Assembly (NCBI RefSeq): GCF_015472005.1 | Contig: NZ_BMAQ01000033.1 | Location: forward strand, 44,511 to 108,510 | From: Insulibacter thermoxylanivorax | GTDB lineage: Bacteria; Bacillota; Bacilli; Paenibacillales; DA-C8 | DNA: 64,000 bases | Reading direction: 5' to 3' | Shown here: positions 62,279 to 64,000 of the stretch, in pieces | Numbering within the stretch: the stretch's first letter is position 1 | Layout of the letters: each line of letters starts with the position of its first letter | Position numbers and translations under genes: made by a program | The notes under the pieces: model-generated | The model's input: the letters and a program-made list of their open reading frames with translations, nothing else | The model's database searches: none | What the model was told of the DNA's origin: nothing

Positions 62279-62639
62279 GGAGCTTGGTGAGGCAATCTAG
62301 TAAAAAATTTTTCAAGAAATCGAAAAAAAGGTGTGGGAAAATCTAGAATAATATGATATGATCATAGTAGAATTTCATAAAATAAGTAAAAGTTTTCATG
62401 AACCGGATTGAAGCGTCGATCGAGAACGATGTCAGTTTAGATCAATATCTAGATAGAGGATCAAGAATTTGTGACTATAGTCTTGTATTAGAGTTATGCT
62501 TTGTGAGTATAGTCACCTTCTTGATATAGCGGTTTCCTGCCAATTAAGGTACAATGTTAGCGACGGTTTACAGCGTCGAAGCAGAACGTTGATCTGGCAG
62601 CCTCCTAGATAATTGGTCTAACTCGAAAGGACGAGGTTC
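62279..62639. other. AT-rich gap upstream of the HD-GYP gene
   Basis: 361 bp with no gene. Features seen: a small palindrome TATGATCATA at about 62357-62366, the long inverted repeat 62460-62525, and TACAAT at 62550-62555, a possible -10. I compared the last 100 bases with the c-di-GMP-I riboswitch pattern and found no match. Confidence 0.5.
62460..62525. repeat. Long inverted repeat (17 paired bases per arm)
   Basis: ATCAAGAA-TTT-GTGACTATA (62460-62479) faces TATAGTCAC-C-TTCTTGAT (62508-62525). All 17 bases pair, with a 3/1 internal loop; the loop is 28 bases. The left arm also overlaps a perfect 10-bp palindrome GACTATAGTC (62473-62482). No T-run follows. Confidence 0.9.
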
Positions 62640-63866
62640 ATGAAAAGTAAGAGCTTTCTCGACACAGCATTAGTTCTAGAAGAGAAGCGTTCAACGATTA
62701 TCTATTTCTTGTTATTCTATACCATTGGTTTAATCTATCATGTTTTCTACTATTACTTTGCGGCTCTGTATTCCTATCACAACTTTCGACTCGATAAGTT
62801 TCTCATTCTATCAGGACCTTATATCATATTAACTTTCCTGCTTCCTTTGTTATTCATATTCATTAAGTCGAAGTATCTGTACTTGATAAAGTATATCTAT
62901 GTTTCCGTGTTTATCGTCACGACATTCTTCGCCGATCTCGTCAGCTACTGGTTGACCAATCTCTATGACGGCGGGAATATCGGTGAAGTCATCATGGTGA
63001 TCTTCTCGGCCATCTTCGTGAATCAGAACTTCTTCTGGTTCGTCTCCGTCGGTCTGTTTGCGAAGTATATCTTGGTGGCTGTGATCCATCCGGAATTGTT
63101 CTCGCTCATCATGATGCCGGCTGCGCTGGTCGTGATCGTCTGCATCGTAGGTTATGTGATCTTATTGCGATTCCTTGCTTATGTCCGTTCGATCAACGAG
63201 GTATACAACGATCACTTTAGCAGCATGGTTAAGGGGATCGTCGCCATCCTCGAGCTGAAGGATCCCCATACCCGGGGACACAGCGAACGGGTCGCTCATT
63301 ACTCGGTCACGCTGGCCCGCAAGGTGGGCGGATTCACGGAACAAGAGCTGAACACGTTCTATTACTCTTGCTTGCTCCATGATATCGGCAAGATCCAGAT
63401 CTCTGACGATATATTGACCAAACCGGATAAATTGCTGGACACAGAGTACGAAGTTGTGAAGATGCATACCGTATTCGGAGCCGAAGCGATCAAGGACATC
63501 GAAAGTTTACATCCATGTATAGAGATCATCAGGCACCATCACGAACGCTGGGATGGGACAGGCTATCCTGACGGCCTGAAGGGTGAGGAGATCCCCTTGC
63601 TGACCAGGATTGCATCCATCGCCGATGCTTTTGACGCCATGACCTCACACCGAGCGTATCGCGCCGCCTTAACCCCCGATGAAGCCTATGCACGCATTAT
63701 CAAAGGCGCTGGGACTCAATTCGACCCGAATCTAATCCCGCATTTCAAAAATGTGTTTCCGACGTGGTTGTCTCTGTTACATGACTATCATGAGACCCAC
63801 GAGGAAGAATACAAAAGACTCTATGGTCAAGACAGACGATCATCAGTTAAGGGGGTGAGCTTATGA
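62640..63866 (+). CDS. Membrane protein with HD-GYP domain
   Basis: HD-GYP domains hydrolyse cyclic di-GMP or related cyclic dinucleotides. The 408-aa product has six to seven hydrophobic helices in its first 190 residues (IYFLLFYTIGLIYHVFYYYF, YIILTFLLPLLFIFI, LIKYIYVSVFIVTTFF and others) and a complete HD-GYP domain: LKDPHTRGHSERVAHYSV, CLLHDIGKIQI (His247, Asp248), KMHTVFGAEAI, IIRHHHERWDGTGYPDGL and IADAFDAMTSHRAYR. All metal-binding residues appear intact, so an active phosphodiesterase is likely; the membrane part is probably the sensor. GAAAGGACGAGG precedes ATG 62640. The stop overlaps a micro-ORF (ATGA). Confidence 0.92.
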   Translation: MKSKSFLDTALVLEEKRSTIIYFLLFYTIGLIYHVFYYYFAALYSYHNFRLDKFLILSGPYIILTFLLPLLFIFIKSKYLYLIKYIYVSVFIVTTFFADLVSYWLTNLYDGGNIGEVIMVIFSAIFVNQNFFWFVSVGLFAKYILVAVIHPELFSLIMMPAALVVIVCIVGYVILLRFLAYVRSINEVYNDHFSSMVKGIVAILELKDPHTRGHSERVAHYSVTLARKVGGFTEQELNTFYYSCLLHDIGKIQISDDILTKPDKLLDTEYEVVKMHTVFGAEAIKDIESLHPCIEIIRHHHERWDGTGYPDGLKGEEIPLLTRIASIADAFDAMTSHRAYRAALTPDEAYARIIKGAGTQFDPNLIPHFKNVFPTWLSLLHDYHETHEEEYKRLYGQDRRSSVKGVSL

Positions 63867-63945
63867 AGATCCGCAAGCTTAACAAGGTGAAGCTGACTTG
63901 CTGGTGGTGCTGCTGGGGACAATCTTGCTGGTGATCCCTCAATGA
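63863..63945 (+). pseudogene. Coupled micro-ORF, probable frameshifted small membrane peptide
   Basis: ATG 63863 overlaps the HD-GYP stop (ATGA) behind a very strong AAGGGGGTGA. The frame as written reads MKIRKLNKVKLTCWWCCWGQ, then SCW and TGA (63932-63934), 23 aa. From 63898 the +2 frame reads LLVVLLGTILLVIPQ with stop TGA at 63943-63945, a classic membrane helix. Adding one base at about 63896-63898 would give a 27-aa basic-start single-span peptide, MKIRKLNKVKLT plus that helix. Either a one-base deletion or sequencing error has broken the gene, or a Cys/Trp-rich peptide is real. The terminator right after it supports a gene here. Confidence 0.6.
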
Positions 63946-63977
63946 AAAAAGGAGCTGCTTTTATGCAGCCCTTTTTT
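63945..63977 (+). terminator. Terminator of the HD-GYP unit
   Basis: AAAAAAGG (63945-63952), bulged A, GCTGC (63954-63958), loop TTTTAT, GCAGC (63965-63969), CCTTTTTT (63970-63977): a strong hairpin ending in a T-run. The A-run makes it usable from the other strand too. Confidence 0.95.
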
Positions 63978-64000
63978 CGTTGTACGCCCAGCATGGGCGT

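Noticed and set aside
62540..62639. c-di-GMP riboswitch in front of the HD-GYP gene
   Set aside because: The conserved GEMM-I core and tetraloop-receptor pattern could not be found; only hairpins and a possible -10 were seen.

Overview
The window is a chromosomal stretch of an endospore-forming, Gram-positive bacterium, most likely a member of the Paenibacillaceae. The evidence is a dense set of sporulation genes (gerE, gerM, spoVID, spoIIB, spoIVFA, spoIVFB, spo0B), SLH-domain cell-wall proteins, T-box and L21-leader regulation, strong AGGAGG-type ribosome binding sites with many TTG and GTG starts, and a gene order that follows the Bacillus subtilis gerE/gerM-rph to obg block with Paenibacillus-type changes. 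All identifications come from reading the sequence and recalling the families; no database search was run.

Layout. Positions 1-6700: 5' part of fabH (minus strand), a D/E-tract protein, an aldose epimerase, three small helical minus-strand proteins, a YhcN/YlaJ lipoprotein, gerE, an MBL-fold hydrolase and a PgpA-family gene. 7300-10300: gerM, rph and rdgB, with several local repeat arrays. 10300-11800: 51-bp tandem repeats, a free-standing degenerate glutaminase domain and tRNA-Arg(TCT). 12300-23400: a HEAT-like protein, tig, clpP, clpX, ispG, lonB, lonA and ysxC (protein folding and proteolysis, plus one isoprenoid gene). 23600-25900: two conserved unknowns around speD. 26100-35600: the heme/siroheme cluster hemA, sirC-like, hemC, cobA-hemD fusion, hemB, hemL, hemE, hemH (ferrochelatase); hemX and a coproporphyrinogen oxidase gene are not present. 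35760-37390: spoVID and a 54-aa membrane protein. 37530-43640: T-box, valS, folC, murC. 43760-46600: spoIIB and a convergent SLH amidase. 46800-53490: maf, radC, mreB, mreC, mreD, minC, minD, rodA (cell shape and division-site selection). 53600-55700: a chemoreceptor. 55800-62280: spoIVFA, spoIVFB, an RNase E/G gene, the L21 leader, rplU, prp, rpmA, spo0B and obg. 62640 to the end: an HD-GYP membrane protein and a coupled micro-ORF.

The genes fall into working groups: a ClpXP/Lon/trigger-factor proteostasis cluster; a pathway from glutamyl-tRNA to coproporphyrinogen III with a siroheme branch; the Mre/Min/RodA rod-shape and septum-placement set; and the SpoIVFA/SpoIVFB, Spo0B and Obg sporulation and ribosome set. 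No phage, transposase, CRISPR array or rRNA gene was found. The unusual material is mainly between genes or in small genes: tandem repeats around rph and rdgB, an intergenic repeat family before speD, a probable ATT start in radC, a tandem-ATG start in the sirC-like gene, a degenerate glutaminase, a missing hemX with a hairpin in its place, a long inverted repeat before the HD-GYP gene, and a micro-ORF that looks frameshifted.
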